Assembly (NCBI RefSeq): GCF_043555865.1
Contig: NZ_JBIGHY010000006.1
Location: 302,429-366,428, forward strand
DNA length: 64,000 bases
Direction: 5' to 3'
From: Pelomonas dachongensis
GTDB lineage: Bacteria; Pseudomonadota; Gammaproteobacteria; Burkholderiales; Burkholderiaceae_C
How positions within the stretch are numbered: position 1 is the stretch's first letter; the number at the start of each line of letters is the position of its first letter. The translations under genes and the position numbers were made by a program. A model generated the notes under the pieces. The model worked only from the letters and a program-made list of their open reading frames with translations, had not been told where the DNA came from and did no database searches. Below, one piece after another: positions 42,346 through 50,991 of this stretch.

Positions 42346-43490
42346 TGGGATCGGCTCGGTTTCACGTCAACAAGAGGGCGCAGCAGTTGCGCAAGCTCAC
42401 GGAGATCAGCCGCGCGCTCACCTACGCCGTCTCGTTGGAGGAAGTGCTGGACCTGACGGTCGACCGCGCCGCCGAGTTGCTCGATGCACCTCGGGTGGTG
42501 CTCATGCTGACCAACGACGAGGGTCTGCTGGCCGTGCGTGCGTCGTTCGGCCTTGATGTTGATGCGCACAGCGACTTCCAGGAGCCGTTGCAGGACGCCC
42601 TGATCACGCGCCTGAAGCTGCTGCTGGGCACCACGGAGCAGGAGCCGTTCCTGGGAGTGCCGCTCGTGGTCGCCGGCGAGGTGACAGGCCTGTTGGCCGT
42701 TGCCATGCGGCCGTCCAGTTCGCTGCCGGAGGACGACGAATGGCTGCTCTCGGCACTGGCTGACCAGGCCGCGGTTGCGCTGGAGAAGACTCGTCTGGAC
42801 CAGACCGCCGAATTTCGCGAGCGCCTGATCGGCATCGTCAGTCACGATCTGCGCAACCCCGTCTCGGTGATCAAGATGACGGCGACGCTGCTCAGACGCT
42901 GGGAGCGACTCGACCCGCGGACCGTCGACGATCTGATTGCACGCGTCCACAGGTCTGCGGACCAGGTCACCGCCATGATCCACGAACTGCTTGACTTCAC
43001 GCAGGCCAGGCTCGGTGGCTCCATCCCGCTGGCCCGAAAGCCCGGCGACCTCCATGCCGTGGTGCGGCAGGTGGTCGAGGAGTTTGGAATAGCGCATCCG
43101 GGTCGCACGTTCGAGCTGCAGTACGAAGGCGACGCGCAGGGGTCCTGGGATGCCGGTCGACTGACCCAGGTCGTGGGCAACCTTTTGTCCAACGCCGTCA
43201 GCTACAGCCCGGCCGGCTCGGTCGTGAAGGTCAGCTCGCGCGTCGACAGTGGCATGGTGGCGCTCGTGATCCAGAACGACGGGCCGCCCATTCGCCCCGA
43301 CCTCCTTCCCAACCTGTTCGAACCGATGCAGCGCGCCAGCTCGGAGCTGGACAACGCCAGTCGCAGCGTCGGTCTCGGGCTGTACATCGTCAAGCACGTT
43401 GTGCAAGCGCATGGCGGTACCGTCGCCGTGCGGTCGGAACACGGGCTGGGCACCGAGCTGACGGTGACGCTTCCGCTGAAGGCCGACTGA
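42345..43490 (+). CDS. GAF-domain sensor histidine kinase
   Basis: A 381-residue soluble kinase. A GAF domain covers about 25-150 (TYAVSLEEVLDLTVDRAAELLDAPR start; LGVPLVVAGEVTGLLAVAM), followed by the HisKA dimerisation box with phospho-acceptor His167 in ERLIGIVSHDLRNPVS. The ATP-binding HATPase domain includes the N box GNLLSNAVSYSP, G1 box QNDGPPI and G2 box SVGLGLYIVKHVV. There is no membrane helix. ATG at 42345 overlaps the KaiC-like stop; GTG at 42342 is an alternative. Its only nearby receiver lacks the target Asp, so the real partner is elsewhere or the kinase acts with KaiC. Confidence 0.88.
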   Translation: MGSARFHVNKRAQQLRKLTEISRALTYAVSLEEVLDLTVDRAAELLDAPRVVLMLTNDEGLLAVRASFGLDVDAHSDFQEPLQDALITRLKLLLGTTEQEPFLGVPLVVAGEVTGLLAVAMRPSSSLPEDDEWLLSALADQAAVALEKTRLDQTAEFRERLIGIVSHDLRNPVSVIKMTATLLRRWERLDPRTVDDLIARVHRSADQVTAMIHELLDFTQARLGGSIPLARKPGDLHAVVRQVVEEFGIAHPGRTFELQYEGDAQGSWDAGRLTQVVGNLLSNAVSYSPAGSVVKVSSRVDSGMVALVIQNDGPPIRPDLLPNLFEPMQRASSELDNASRSVGLGLYIVKHVVQAHGGTVAVRSEHGLGTELTVTLPLKAD

Positions 43491-43553
43491 GCAGTTCTCA
43501 GGCGCCAACGGCGGGTGACTGATCCCCGCCCCTCCGTTCGCGAAAGCCGGCGA

Positions 43554-43593
43554 GCAAGAAAAGAAGGCCGCAGCCGGTGAGGGCTGCGGCCTT
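43554..43593 (-). terminator. Strong hairpin terminator between the kinase and a small secreted protein
   Basis: Arms AAGGCCGCAGCC (43564-43575) and GGCTGCGGCCTT (43582-43593) make a perfect 12-pair stem. On the minus strand it is followed by CTTTTCTTG, so it ends the 43613-43894 gene; it may also stop transcription from the kinase operon. Confidence 0.8.
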
Positions 43594-43612
43594 GCGCGGA
43601 GCGCTGTTGCGC

Positions 43613-43894
43613 TTACTGCGTCTTGGCCTCGGTCTTGACGGCGGCCTTGGCCTCGGCGTGGTTCTTCTTGTGCTTGTGGGCATGCTTGGCGGCGCTGGCG
43701 GCTTCAGCCGGTGCGGCGGCAACCGCAGGCGTCGCAACGGGTGCGGGCTTGGCGGCCGGCGCTGCGGCGGTGGCCATGGCGGCTTCGGTGACAGGAGCCG
43801 CAGTGGCTGCAGTGGCAGCAGGGGTCTGGGCCATCGCGGCGCCCGAGGCGAGCGTGATGAGGGCGGTGGCGATGGTGGTCTTCAGCGTGTTCAT
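43613..43894 (-). CDS. Small Ala-rich secreted protein with Lys/His tail
   Basis: A 93-residue protein with a signal peptide (MNTLKTTIATALITLASGAAMAQ, cut near AMA-Q), an Ala/Pro/Thr-rich low-complexity middle and a basic tail with HAHKHKKNHAEAK, which could bind metal or nucleic acid. ATG at 43894 is preceded by GGAG and is preferred over an earlier frame start at 44011 that overlaps the divergent gene region. Low-complexity periplasmic proteins of this type are common in Burkholderiales and lack known function. Confidence 0.6.
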   Translation of the reverse strand: MNTLKTTIATALITLASGAAMAQTPAATAATAAPVTEAAMATAAAPAAKPAPVATPAVAAAPAEAASAAKHAHKHKKNHAEAKAAVKTEAKTQ

Positions 43895-44016
43895 CTTCGG
43901 TGCTCCAGGGTGTTTGGGGTTGCTCGGGGCTTCGCGAAAGCTTGTGTCGACAACGCCCTCTTTTCTCGCAGCGTTGACGGGGTTGCAAAGCCTTACACCG
44001 CGCAGAATCAACCCTC

Positions 44017-45630
44017 ATGAGCACCTCACACCGCTTCGATTGGACCGCCGGTTACCCGAGCCGGCGCAGCCCGCTGTTCGCGCGCAACATCGTCTCGACC
44101 TCGCACCCGCTCGCGGCCCAGGCGGGTCTGCAGATGCTGTGGCAGGGCGGCAATGCAGTGGACGCGGCGATTGCCGCCGCAGCGTGCATGACGCTCGTGG
44201 AGCCCTGCAGCAACGGCCTCGGCTCCGACGCCTTCTGCATCCTGTGGGACGGCCGGCAACTGCACGGACTCAATGCCTCGGGGCCGGCGCCGGCAGCATG
44301 GACACCGGGCTTCTTCCAGGGTCAGGTCATGCCCAAGCGCGGCTGGGGTTCTGTCACCGTGCCCGGTGCGGTGGGGGCCTGGGCGGCGTTGAGCCAGCGC
44401 TTCGGCAAGCTGCCGTTCGCGGACCTGCTGCAGCCCGCCATCGAGATTGCCGAGCGCGGCTACGCCGTGCCGCCCATCGTGCAGGGCAAATGGGCGATGG
44501 CCGCAGCCTTGAGTGAGCTCACGTCCCAGCCCGGCTTTGCGCAGGCCTTTCTGCCCAAGGGCCGCGTGCCCGAGGTTGGCGAGCTGTTCCGCTTTGAAGA
44601 AGCGGCGCGAAGCCTGAAGCTGATTGCAGCATCGAAGGGCGAGACCTTCTACCGGGGTGAGATCGCGCAGGCGTTGGCGCGCTTCGCTCGTGAGACGGGC
44701 GGCGCGTTGACCGAGTCGGACTTGGCTGCGTACCAACCGGAATGGGTCACGCCGCTGGCCAAGGATTTCGCCGGCCACACGCTGCATGAGATCCCGCCCA
44801 ACGGCCAGGGCATCGCGGCGCAGATGGCACTCGGCTTGCTGGAGCAGTGCGGCGTGACGGCTCATGCGGTCGACAGCCCCGAGGCTCAGCACTTGATGAT
44901 CGAGGCGATGAAGCTGGCCTTTGCCGATGTCTACCGCTACGTGGCTGAGCCGGGCGCGATGACGGTCAGTGCTGCGCAACTGCTCGCTTCGAGCTACCTC
45001 GCCGAGCGCGCCCAGCTGATCGACCCCGCCCGCGCCCAGGTGTTCGGCGCCGGCAATCCCGCCAAGGGCGGCACCATCTACCTGACCGCTGCGGACGAGT
45101 CGGGCATGATGGTCAGCTTCATCCAGAGCAACTACATGGGCTTCGGCTCCGGCCTTGTGCTGCCGGGCTATGGCATCAGCCTGCAGAACCGCGGCCACTG
45201 CTTCACGCTGGAGCCCGGTCACCCCAACCAGGTCGCGCCGGCCAAGCGCCCCTTCCACACCATCATTCCCGCCTTCCTGACCAAGGACGGCGCGCCAGTC
45301 ATGAGCTTTGGTGTCATGGGCGGCAACATGCAGCCGCAGGGCCATATGCAGACGCTGGTGCGCATGCTCTGCTACGGCCAGAACCCACAGGCCGCCTGCG
45401 ACGCGCCGCGCTGGCGCTTCAACGAGGGGCTGTCCATCAACGTCGAGCCGCACATGCCGACTGCCACCATCGAGGCGCTGCGTGCACGCGGCCATGAGAT
45501 CGGCGACATCCACGACAGCTACCAGGATTTCGGTGCCGGCCAGTTCATCTGGCGGCTGGGCGACCCGGGCGTGGAGGGCTACGTGGCCGCCAGCGATCCG
45601 CGCCGCGACGGTGCTGCCGTCGGCAGGTGA
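44017..45630 (+). CDS. Gamma-glutamyltransferase-family (Ntn) hydrolase, apparently cytoplasmic
   Basis: A 537-residue GGT homologue. STSHPLAAQAGLQMLWQGGNAVDAAIAAA near 27-55 opens the fold, and the autocatalytic Thr is about residue 353 in NPAKGGTIYLTAADESGMMVSFIQSNYMGFGS, so maturation would give a large and a small chain. FHTIIPAF and SFGVMGGNMQPQGH are conserved small-subunit segments. No signal peptide is visible, unlike classical periplasmic GGT, so the role may be in cytoplasmic gamma-glutamyl or amide metabolism. It is divergent from the small secreted protein. Confidence 0.85.
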   Translation: MSTSHRFDWTAGYPSRRSPLFARNIVSTSHPLAAQAGLQMLWQGGNAVDAAIAAAACMTLVEPCSNGLGSDAFCILWDGRQLHGLNASGPAPAAWTPGFFQGQVMPKRGWGSVTVPGAVGAWAALSQRFGKLPFADLLQPAIEIAERGYAVPPIVQGKWAMAAALSELTSQPGFAQAFLPKGRVPEVGELFRFEEAARSLKLIAASKGETFYRGEIAQALARFARETGGALTESDLAAYQPEWVTPLAKDFAGHTLHEIPPNGQGIAAQMALGLLEQCGVTAHAVDSPEAQHLMIEAMKLAFADVYRYVAEPGAMTVSAAQLLASSYLAERAQLIDPARAQVFGAGNPAKGGTIYLTAADESGMMVSFIQSNYMGFGSGLVLPGYGISLQNRGHCFTLEPGHPNQVAPAKRPFHTIIPAFLTKDGAPVMSFGVMGGNMQPQGHMQTLVRMLCYGQNPQAACDAPRWRFNEGLSINVEPHMPTATIEALRARGHEIGDIHDSYQDFGAGQFIWRLGDPGVEGYVAASDPRRDGAAVGR

Positions 45631-46334
45631 GGCCGCGCGGGCGCCGCGCCGCAATACACGTGCGCGGCAGCGACTTGTGCCGGCCGGTTTGCCGGCGCGC
45701 GCAGCGGCGCGCACGATGCGGGCATGTGCACTCCCGCTTCCCTTGCCGCGTCCTGCGGCGACATCGCTGCCACGGCTCTGCGGGCCGCGGCGGCGTTCCA
45801 CGACTTAAGCTGGGCAGCAAATAAGGTTCAAATGGCTAAATTAGCTATAGGTGCCATATTTGCTGACCAGCAAATATTCAAGCCAACAATCATGCCAGCA
45901 CCGTGGTGGAGGGGCGACCTCTCCCCAGGGGCAGATGCCATGATCGATGACTAGGCGCTCCGTCCTGAGATCGCCAGCTCTCCCACCAACCACGCCTTCG
46001 CGATTTGTGATGGCCTTTCTGTTCGCGCTGGGCTGGACTTTTCCAGCCGATTCATCCGAGGGATGGATGTCGTGGCCCAGCTCAACCACCTCGTCGAGCA
46101 GGCTGCGTTCCGCTCGGTGCGCGCCGGGGTGGAGGGGGGCCGGTCAAGCCGGTGGCCAAGGAGGCGGGCATGCCCTGACCGGCCTGAACGCGCACAGGCC
46201 AGCGACCCTGGCGCGGCTGCGCGCCTAGAATCTGTGCCATGACCAAGCTGCTCGACCTCGACTGACGCCGCCAACGCGTCACAGCCCCGCGGGCGTTGCC
46301 CGCACGTCGAATCCTGGCAGTTTCCCTTCGCGTC
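45631..46334. other. Intergenic region with an AT-rich patch
   Basis: A 704-base stretch without a convincing gene. Between about 45805 and 45900 composition drops sharply in GC compared with all neighbours. A 40-codon frame (MAKLAIGAIFADQQ from 45832, ending at 45954) crosses it but has no recognised family. TAGAAT at 46229-46234 could be a -10 box for the MFS gene, and a tiny eight-codon frame (MTKLLDLD, from 46238) follows it. The rest looks like ordinary high-GC spacer or decayed coding DNA. Confidence 0.45.
45856..45877. repeat. Perfect palindrome in AT-rich patch
   Basis: Ten-base arms ATATTTGCTG (45856-45865) and CAGCAAATAT (45868-45877) are separated by AC. The element is too symmetric and AT-rich for chance in this high-GC genome; it could be an operator of a dimeric regulator or part of an imported fragment. 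Confidence 0.7.
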
Positions 46335-47606
46335 ATGTCCTTCAAGTTCCTCACCCTCGCGCCCGGCGACCTGCTGCGCGACGCTGTCTACCGGCGGCTC
46401 TGGACTTCCATCCTCGTGTCCTCGCTGGGCGGACAGATCACGCTGCTGGCGCTGCCGCTGACAGCGGCCGTGCTGCTGAATGCCAGCCCCACGCAGATGG
46501 GCATCCTTCAGGCGCTGGAGGTGCTGCCGTTCGCGCTGTTCTCGCTGCCCACGGGCGTGCTGCTGGACCGCGTGCGCAAGTTGCCCGTGTACATCGCCGG
46601 CGAGGTCGTGCTGGCGGTGGCCGTCGCCTCGGTGCCGCTGGCGGCGGTGCTGGGTGTCTTGAGCATGGGCTGGCTGTATCTGGTGGGCTTCATCATCGGC
46701 GCCGTGCACACAACAGCGGGCAGCGCCGGCCAGATCGTGCTGACGCAGGTCGTACCGCGTGAGCGGCTGGTGGAGGCGCATGCGAAGAACGCGCTAGCGT
46801 CGTCGGGCGCCGAGGTGGCCGGGCCGGGCGTCGCGGGCCTGCTGATCAAGCTGGTGGGCGCGCCGCTGGCGCTGGCGGTGGACGCGGTGATGCTGGCGCT
46901 GTCAACGCTGATCCTGCGCGGCATCCGCGTGCAGGAGACGCTGCCGCCGCGCCAGGCGCAGGACTTCTGGCGCGAGCTGAAGGCAGGCCTGCGCTTCGTG
47001 CGCGAGCGCGAGTTGCTCGTCAGCATGGCCATCGTCGTGGCGGCCTGGAACCTGTTCCACAACGGGGCGCTGGTCGTGCAAATCCTGTTCGCGACCCGCG
47101 AGCTGAAGCTGGCGCCGCAGACGGTGGGCTGGTCGTATGCGGCCATCGGCCTGGGCACCGTGCTCGCCAGCGTGTGGGGCCACCGCATCAGCAAGCGGCT
47201 GGGCCCCGGGCCCTGCCTGGTGGTGGGCTTTGCAACCTGTGGCCTCGGCTGGCTGCTGCTGGCGCTGGCGCCCTCGGGACCGCTGGGCGTCGTGGGCTTT
47301 GGCGCGATGCTGTTCATCTGGGGCGTGGGCGCGGTGTTGATGTTCATCAACTTCCTGTCGCTGCGCCAAGCCGTCACGCCGGCGCCGATGCTGGGCCGCA
47401 TGACCAGCACCGTGCGCTGGCTGATCTTGCTGCCGGCCGCACCGGGTGCATTGCTGGGCGGCTGGATGGGCGAACACCTGGGCCTGCGCGCCACGCTGGC
47501 GTTCTCGGGCATCGGCTGCCTGCTGGTGGCCGTGTGGGCATGGAACCATGCGACGCTGCGCGCCGTGCGCGAACTGCCCAAACCTGTGGAGGTGCTGCCG
47601 GCATGA
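46335..47606 (+). CDS. Major facilitator superfamily exporter (EntS/MFS_3-like)
   Basis: A 423-residue membrane transporter with about 12 helices. The LLDRVRKLPVYIAGE loop after helix 2 corresponds to the MFS motif A region, and the LASSGAEVAGPGVAGLLIKLVGAPLALAVDAV stretch is typical of the MFS_3 (enterobactin exporter-like) group often annotated as macrolide or siderophore efflux. The start MSFKFLTLAPGDLLRD at 46335 is preferred over 46296. Its stop overlaps the next gene by four bases. The substrate is unknown. Confidence 0.8.
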   Translation: MSFKFLTLAPGDLLRDAVYRRLWTSILVSSLGGQITLLALPLTAAVLLNASPTQMGILQALEVLPFALFSLPTGVLLDRVRKLPVYIAGEVVLAVAVASVPLAAVLGVLSMGWLYLVGFIIGAVHTTAGSAGQIVLTQVVPRERLVEAHAKNALASSGAEVAGPGVAGLLIKLVGAPLALAVDAVMLALSTLILRGIRVQETLPPRQAQDFWRELKAGLRFVRERELLVSMAIVVAAWNLFHNGALVVQILFATRELKLAPQTVGWSYAAIGLGTVLASVWGHRISKRLGPGPCLVVGFATCGLGWLLLALAPSGPLGVVGFGAMLFIWGVGAVLMFINFLSLRQAVTPAPMLGRMTSTVRWLILLPAAPGALLGGWMGEHLGLRATLAFSGIGCLLVAVWAWNHATLRAVRELPKPVEVLPA

Positions 47607-48187
47607 ATACGAATACGGATCCCCTGCTGATCGAGGTCCGGGAGCGCCTGGAGGGTGAGCGCACCGTGCTGCAGGCGCCCCGCGCCGGCCTCGGTGCGGA
47701 GATGGCCGTGGTCATTGCGCAGTCGCTGTCGCACCTGCGGCCCTGGATGCCGTGGGCGCAGGAGGCGCCGACGGCCGAAAGCTCGGAGCTGGTGGTGCGC
47801 CGCATGCACGCCGACTTCATCGCTCGCCGCGACTTGTGCTTTCAGATCTACGCACGCCGCCCGGACGGCAGCGCCGGCCGGCTGCTCGGCGGCACCGGCC
47901 TGCACCGCATCGACTGGTCGGTGCGCAAGTTCGAGATCGGCTACTGGATACGCCCCGACGCGGCCGGGCAGGGGCATGTCAGCGAGGCCGTTCGGTTGCT
48001 GACGTCACTCGCCTTCGACCGACTGGGCGCCCGCCGCGTGGAGATCCGCTGCGACGCGAAAAATCTCAAGAGCCGCGGCGTGGCAGAGCGCTGTGGATTT
48101 GAGCTGGAAGGCGTGCTGCGGCGTGACGCGCTGGGTGTAGACGGCACGCCGCGCGACACGGCCCTGTACGCGCGAATCATGGCCTGA
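47603..48187 (+). CDS. RimJ/RimL-type GNAT acetyltransferase
   Basis: A 194-residue acetyltransferase of the RimJ/RimL branch. RPWMPWAQ near 46-53, FEIGYWIRPDAAGQGHVSEAVRLLTSLAFDRLGARRVEIRCDAKNLKSRGVAERCGFELEGVLR near 110-172 contain the acetyl-CoA pocket and the conserved Asn-x-x-Ser region. Family members acetylate ribosomal proteins, small amines or antibiotics. The overlap with the MFS gene suggests one functional unit, perhaps modification plus export of the same compound, though that is inference. Confidence 0.82.
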   Translation: MNTNTDPLLIEVRERLEGERTVLQAPRAGLGAEMAVVIAQSLSHLRPWMPWAQEAPTAESSELVVRRMHADFIARRDLCFQIYARRPDGSAGRLLGGTGLHRIDWSVRKFEIGYWIRPDAAGQGHVSEAVRLLTSLAFDRLGARRVEIRCDAKNLKSRGVAERCGFELEGVLRRDALGVDGTPRDTALYARIMA

Positions 48188-48273
48188 GGCGGCCCACGGG
48201 ATCGGCGATTGCGCGGCGGATGCTGCAGGCGGTCAGCCGCTGCGCTGCGTCGGACAGCGCTTGATGGTGAGCT

Positions 48274-49206
48274 TCACGGCGTGGCCAAGTGGATCCCGTG
48301 TGCGCGGGCAGCACGCTTGAAGTCTCGAGGGTTATCCACCATCACGCCCGCGATACGTCCGCTGGACTGCAGGCGCAGCAGCCGCCTGAGCAGGTCGGCT
48401 GCTTCGTGGTTCTTTCGTTCGGTGAAGACCCAGCACATCAGCCTGGCTTGTGGCAGGTGCTCGCTCACCAGATCGAGCGTGGCTTCGCAGAGCATCTCCT
48501 CCGGCACCACGATGATGTCGGGCCCGATGGCCTGCAACTCGGGTGCGCGCAGCGTGGCTGCTGTCAGCGGCGTGTAGCTGCCGGCGCTGCCGGGATGCCA
48601 GGGGAACAGACTGGCAGATGGTTGATCCGGTGTCAGAAAGATCGCACCGACGGGCGACTGCGGCAGGCGTTCTCTAACCACCGACAGTGCGGGATGATTG
48701 AAGGTGGACAACAGCACCTGGGAAGGCTGCAGCACCTGTGCCTGAAGCGCAGCGTCCACGATCTGCACCACTGCGAGCACCGTCTCGTAGCCCTTGATCT
48801 CGATGTCGAGTAGCTTGCCAGGCAGCGAGCCCACCAAGCGAATTGCCTCCTGCAGTGCGGGCAATGCGGACCCATCGCGCAGACGCAGCTGAAGCATTTC
48901 GGCCGTGCGCAGTTGGTCAATGCGCCGGTTGCCCAGCAACTGTTGGCTGCTCTGATCGAGATGCTCGGACAGGCAATACACGACGCCCGCTTCGGCGGTG
49001 ACGTACTTCGCCTCATGAACGAGAAAAACCTCCCCGTCGGCGTCCACGCAGGCATCCGTCTCGAATCCGTCGGCCCCGTCCAAGGCTTCTTGAAAAGCGC
49101 CAGCGCTGTTCTCATGGTGCGGGCCACCATGCAGGATGGCGCCGCGGTGGCCCAGCACCTGCAGGCCTGAGTTGTCGATCGAGAGGGTGGAGGGCATGGG
49201 GCGCAT
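48274..49206 (-). CDS. Glycerophosphodiester phosphodiesterase family protein
   Basis: A 310-residue GDPD-fold protein. The N-terminal LGHRGAILHGGPHHENSAGAFQEALDGADGFETDACVDADGEVFLVHE (about 18-65) holds the catalytic His, Arg, Glu and Asp set of the PI-PLC-like TIM barrel, and LLDIEIKG near 133 the further metal ligand. No signal peptide, so likely cytoplasmic. It would split glycerophosphodiesters to glycerol-3-phosphate and an alcohol. It is the last gene of a four-gene minus-strand cluster. The ATG at 49197 is an alternative start. Confidence 0.82.
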   Translation of the reverse strand: MRPMPSTLSIDNSGLQVLGHRGAILHGGPHHENSAGAFQEALDGADGFETDACVDADGEVFLVHEAKYVTAEAGVVYCLSEHLDQSSQQLLGNRRIDQLRTAEMLQLRLRDGSALPALQEAIRLVGSLPGKLLDIEIKGYETVLAVVQIVDAALQAQVLQPSQVLLSTFNHPALSVVRERLPQSPVGAIFLTPDQPSASLFPWHPGSAGSYTPLTAATLRAPELQAIGPDIIVVPEEMLCEATLDLVSEHLPQARLMCWVFTERKNHEAADLLRRLLRLQSSGRIAGVMVDNPRDFKRAARAHGIHLATP

Positions 49207-49223
49207 GTGTGTGAGGACCGGGG

Positions 49224-50177
49224 TCAGATGCGGAAGCTGGCTCTGAGTCCCTCGTGCAGCGGGGTGAATTGCAGCTCCGGGAAGCTTGCCTGCAGGCGTT
49301 GCGAGTCGACGGCGAAGAAGTTCTCGGAGAGTGCGGCATGCTGCCAGTAGTCAAAGGGAGTCCAGCCCAACAGGCGACGCACCCATGACGGGATCTGGAT
49401 CGAACGTGTGGCGGCAGGGCAGTCGTGCAGCGCGCCGACAGCCTGCACGATGGCTTCCATGCCATGGATGACACCGTCCGATACGCAATAGACCTCAGGC
49501 CTCGTGTCGGCCACGCGGTTCGCGAAGACCGTGGCTATCACGCGGGCAGCGTCCGGTGCAAACAACAGGCTCAGCGTGCCCGGGAGATGTATGTGTCGCA
49601 GCACACGCCCCCGTGCTGCTCGCTGGCACCAGGCAAGAAAGGACGTCGGCGCGAAACCCGGGCCATACAGGAAAGGCAGCCGCAACACCGTGGCGGACAG
49701 ACCCGAGCAAAGCACCAGCCGCTCGGCCAGCAGCTTGGAGCGACCGTAGTCCGTGTGGGGAGATGGCTCGCTCAGTTCGTCGGTGGGCACGAAAGGGTCG
49801 CTGGCCTGATCCACCGCCGAAACACTGCTCACATAGATGAAATGCCTGATGCAGGAGGCCTGCGACGCCTTGATGGCCGCGGCAACGGCGTCGACGTTGA
49901 CGGCCATCAGCCGCGACAGCGACTGACGGTGGTCGCGGTCGGCGCCTAGCCAGATCACCAGGTCGTGGCGGCGCAATTCGTCCAGCCAGGTCTGTGGCTG
50001 AGCCAAGTCACCGCTGACGTAGCGGACTCCGCTTGGCGCGCCCGGAGGTGGGCGTCGGGTCAGCACGGTCCATTCGGTCGGCCCCTGCAACAGCGCCATC
50101 AGCCCGGGTAGGAGGTTGCGGCCAAGGAAGCCGGTTCCCCCCGTGACGAAGATGCGAGTGGGTTGCGGCCAAGACAA
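49224..50177 (-). CDS. NAD-dependent epimerase/dehydratase (extended SDR)
   Basis: A 317-residue extended short-chain dehydrogenase/reductase. The Rossmann motif TGGTGFLGRNLL (12-23), FIYVSSVSAVD near 115 and the active YGRSK near 144-148 are all present. Related proteins act on NDP-sugars or on steroid- and flavonoid-like substrates; the substrate here cannot be told. It lies 10 bases from the membrane protein gene upstream and 17 bases from the GDPD gene downstream, so all are probably co-transcribed. Confidence 0.82.
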   Translation of the reverse strand: MSWPQPTRIFVTGGTGFLGRNLLPGLMALLQGPTEWTVLTRRPPPGAPSGVRYVSGDLAQPQTWLDELRRHDLVIWLGADRDHRQSLSRLMAVNVDAVAAAIKASQASCIRHFIYVSSVSAVDQASDPFVPTDELSEPSPHTDYGRSKLLAERLVLCSGLSATVLRLPFLYGPGFAPTSFLAWCQRAARGRVLRHIHLPGTLSLLFAPDAARVIATVFANRVADTRPEVYCVSDGVIHGMEAIVQAVGALHDCPAATRSIQIPSWVRRLLGWTPFDYWQHAALSENFFAVDSQRLQASFPELQFTPLHEGLRASFRI

Positions 50178-50187
50178 GATGCCCTCG

Positions 50188-50991
50188 CTACTCGTTGGAC
50201 TTGAAAGGCGTCGCCGCCGTGTTGCGGATGCGAAGAATGATGGTCTTGAGGCGCTGGACGTCCAGCTTGTCCGTGATCAGGTCAACGCCCAGCAACACCT
50301 GGTTGGGGCTGAAGTGGAACTCGGCGGCCATGTCGTCGTTGATGACGAAAAAGTCCCGGTGTTCTTCCTCGTTGAGTGCCTGGTTGTCGAGCATGCACGT
50401 GTAGACGGAGACGAACTCGGATTGGCTCTTCAGGATGGGCAGCTTTTCGGCGCGGTGACCTTCGTCGCGCAGGACGAAGATGCGTTCAATGCGGGCGCCG
50501 CGGGCATGGGCATCACGGTTGAGTTGCATGTATTCCTTGCCGTAGCGCTCCTTCCAGTAGTCGCCTCCGGCGAAATAGCTGGTGGCGATCAGCGTATCGC
50601 CCTCGCGCAGCCGCCCGTAGATGGTGGCGGCCACGAGCATGAAGCGATCAGGGGACAGGCGTTGAAGTCCGCGTCCCATTTGGCCCACCTGGTTGGCGAA
50701 GTCGCGGACCAGGCAGTCGGCGATGGCAGGATTGAAACGACTCTCGAGTCGAGTGGCGTTGCGGATGTGAGTCGGCACCTCCGCCAGGCCTCGAACGGCG
50801 GCGATGTCTCCCAGGGATGCATGGACCGCGTCCACTCGCTGCAGGGCGATGTGGCACAGCAGCACGATTTCAAGCAGAAAGGCGAAGATCAGCGAGAAGG
50901 TGGCGTCGGTGATCTTCAGTCCCCAGAGGACAAAGAACAGTCCTGTGCTGACGGTGAACGGAATGAAGCCACGAAGGAACTTGGCAGTCAT
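50188..50991 (-). CDS. Unrecognised protein with two N-terminal membrane helices
   Basis: A 267-residue protein not assigned to a family by eye. Two helices near 9-25 and 30-50 form a membrane hairpin, followed by a cytoplasmic domain with mixed alpha/beta character: GDTLIATSYFAGGDYWKERYGKEYMQLNRDAHARGARIERIFVL (about 138-182) and an acidic FFVINDDMAAEFHF segment. The pattern of a strand, a variable loop and a late strand pair recalls degenerate phospholipase-D-like folds, but no HKD motif is present. Start overlaps the stop of the alpha/beta hydrolase by four bases. Confidence 0.6.
   Translation of the reverse strand: MTAKFLRGFIPFTVSTGLFFVLWGLKITDATFSLIFAFLLEIVLLCHIALQRVDAVHASLGDIAAVRGLAEVPTHIRNATRLESRFNPAIADCLVRDFANQVGQMGRGLQRLSPDRFMLVAATIYGRLREGDTLIATSYFAGGDYWKERYGKEYMQLNRDAHARGARIERIFVLRDEGHRAEKLPILKSQSEFVSVYTCMLDNQALNEEEHRDFFVINDDMAAEFHFSPNQVLLGVDLITDKLDVQRLKTIILRIRNTAATPFKSNE

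Noticed and set aside
46238..46264. Eight-codon frame MTKLLDLD before the MFS gene
   Set aside because: Could be a leader peptide but has no recognised attenuator structure or regulatory codons; too short to support.
50188..50991. Phospholipase D family assignment for the two-helix protein
   Set aside because: The fold pattern is only suggestive; no HKD catalytic motif is present.
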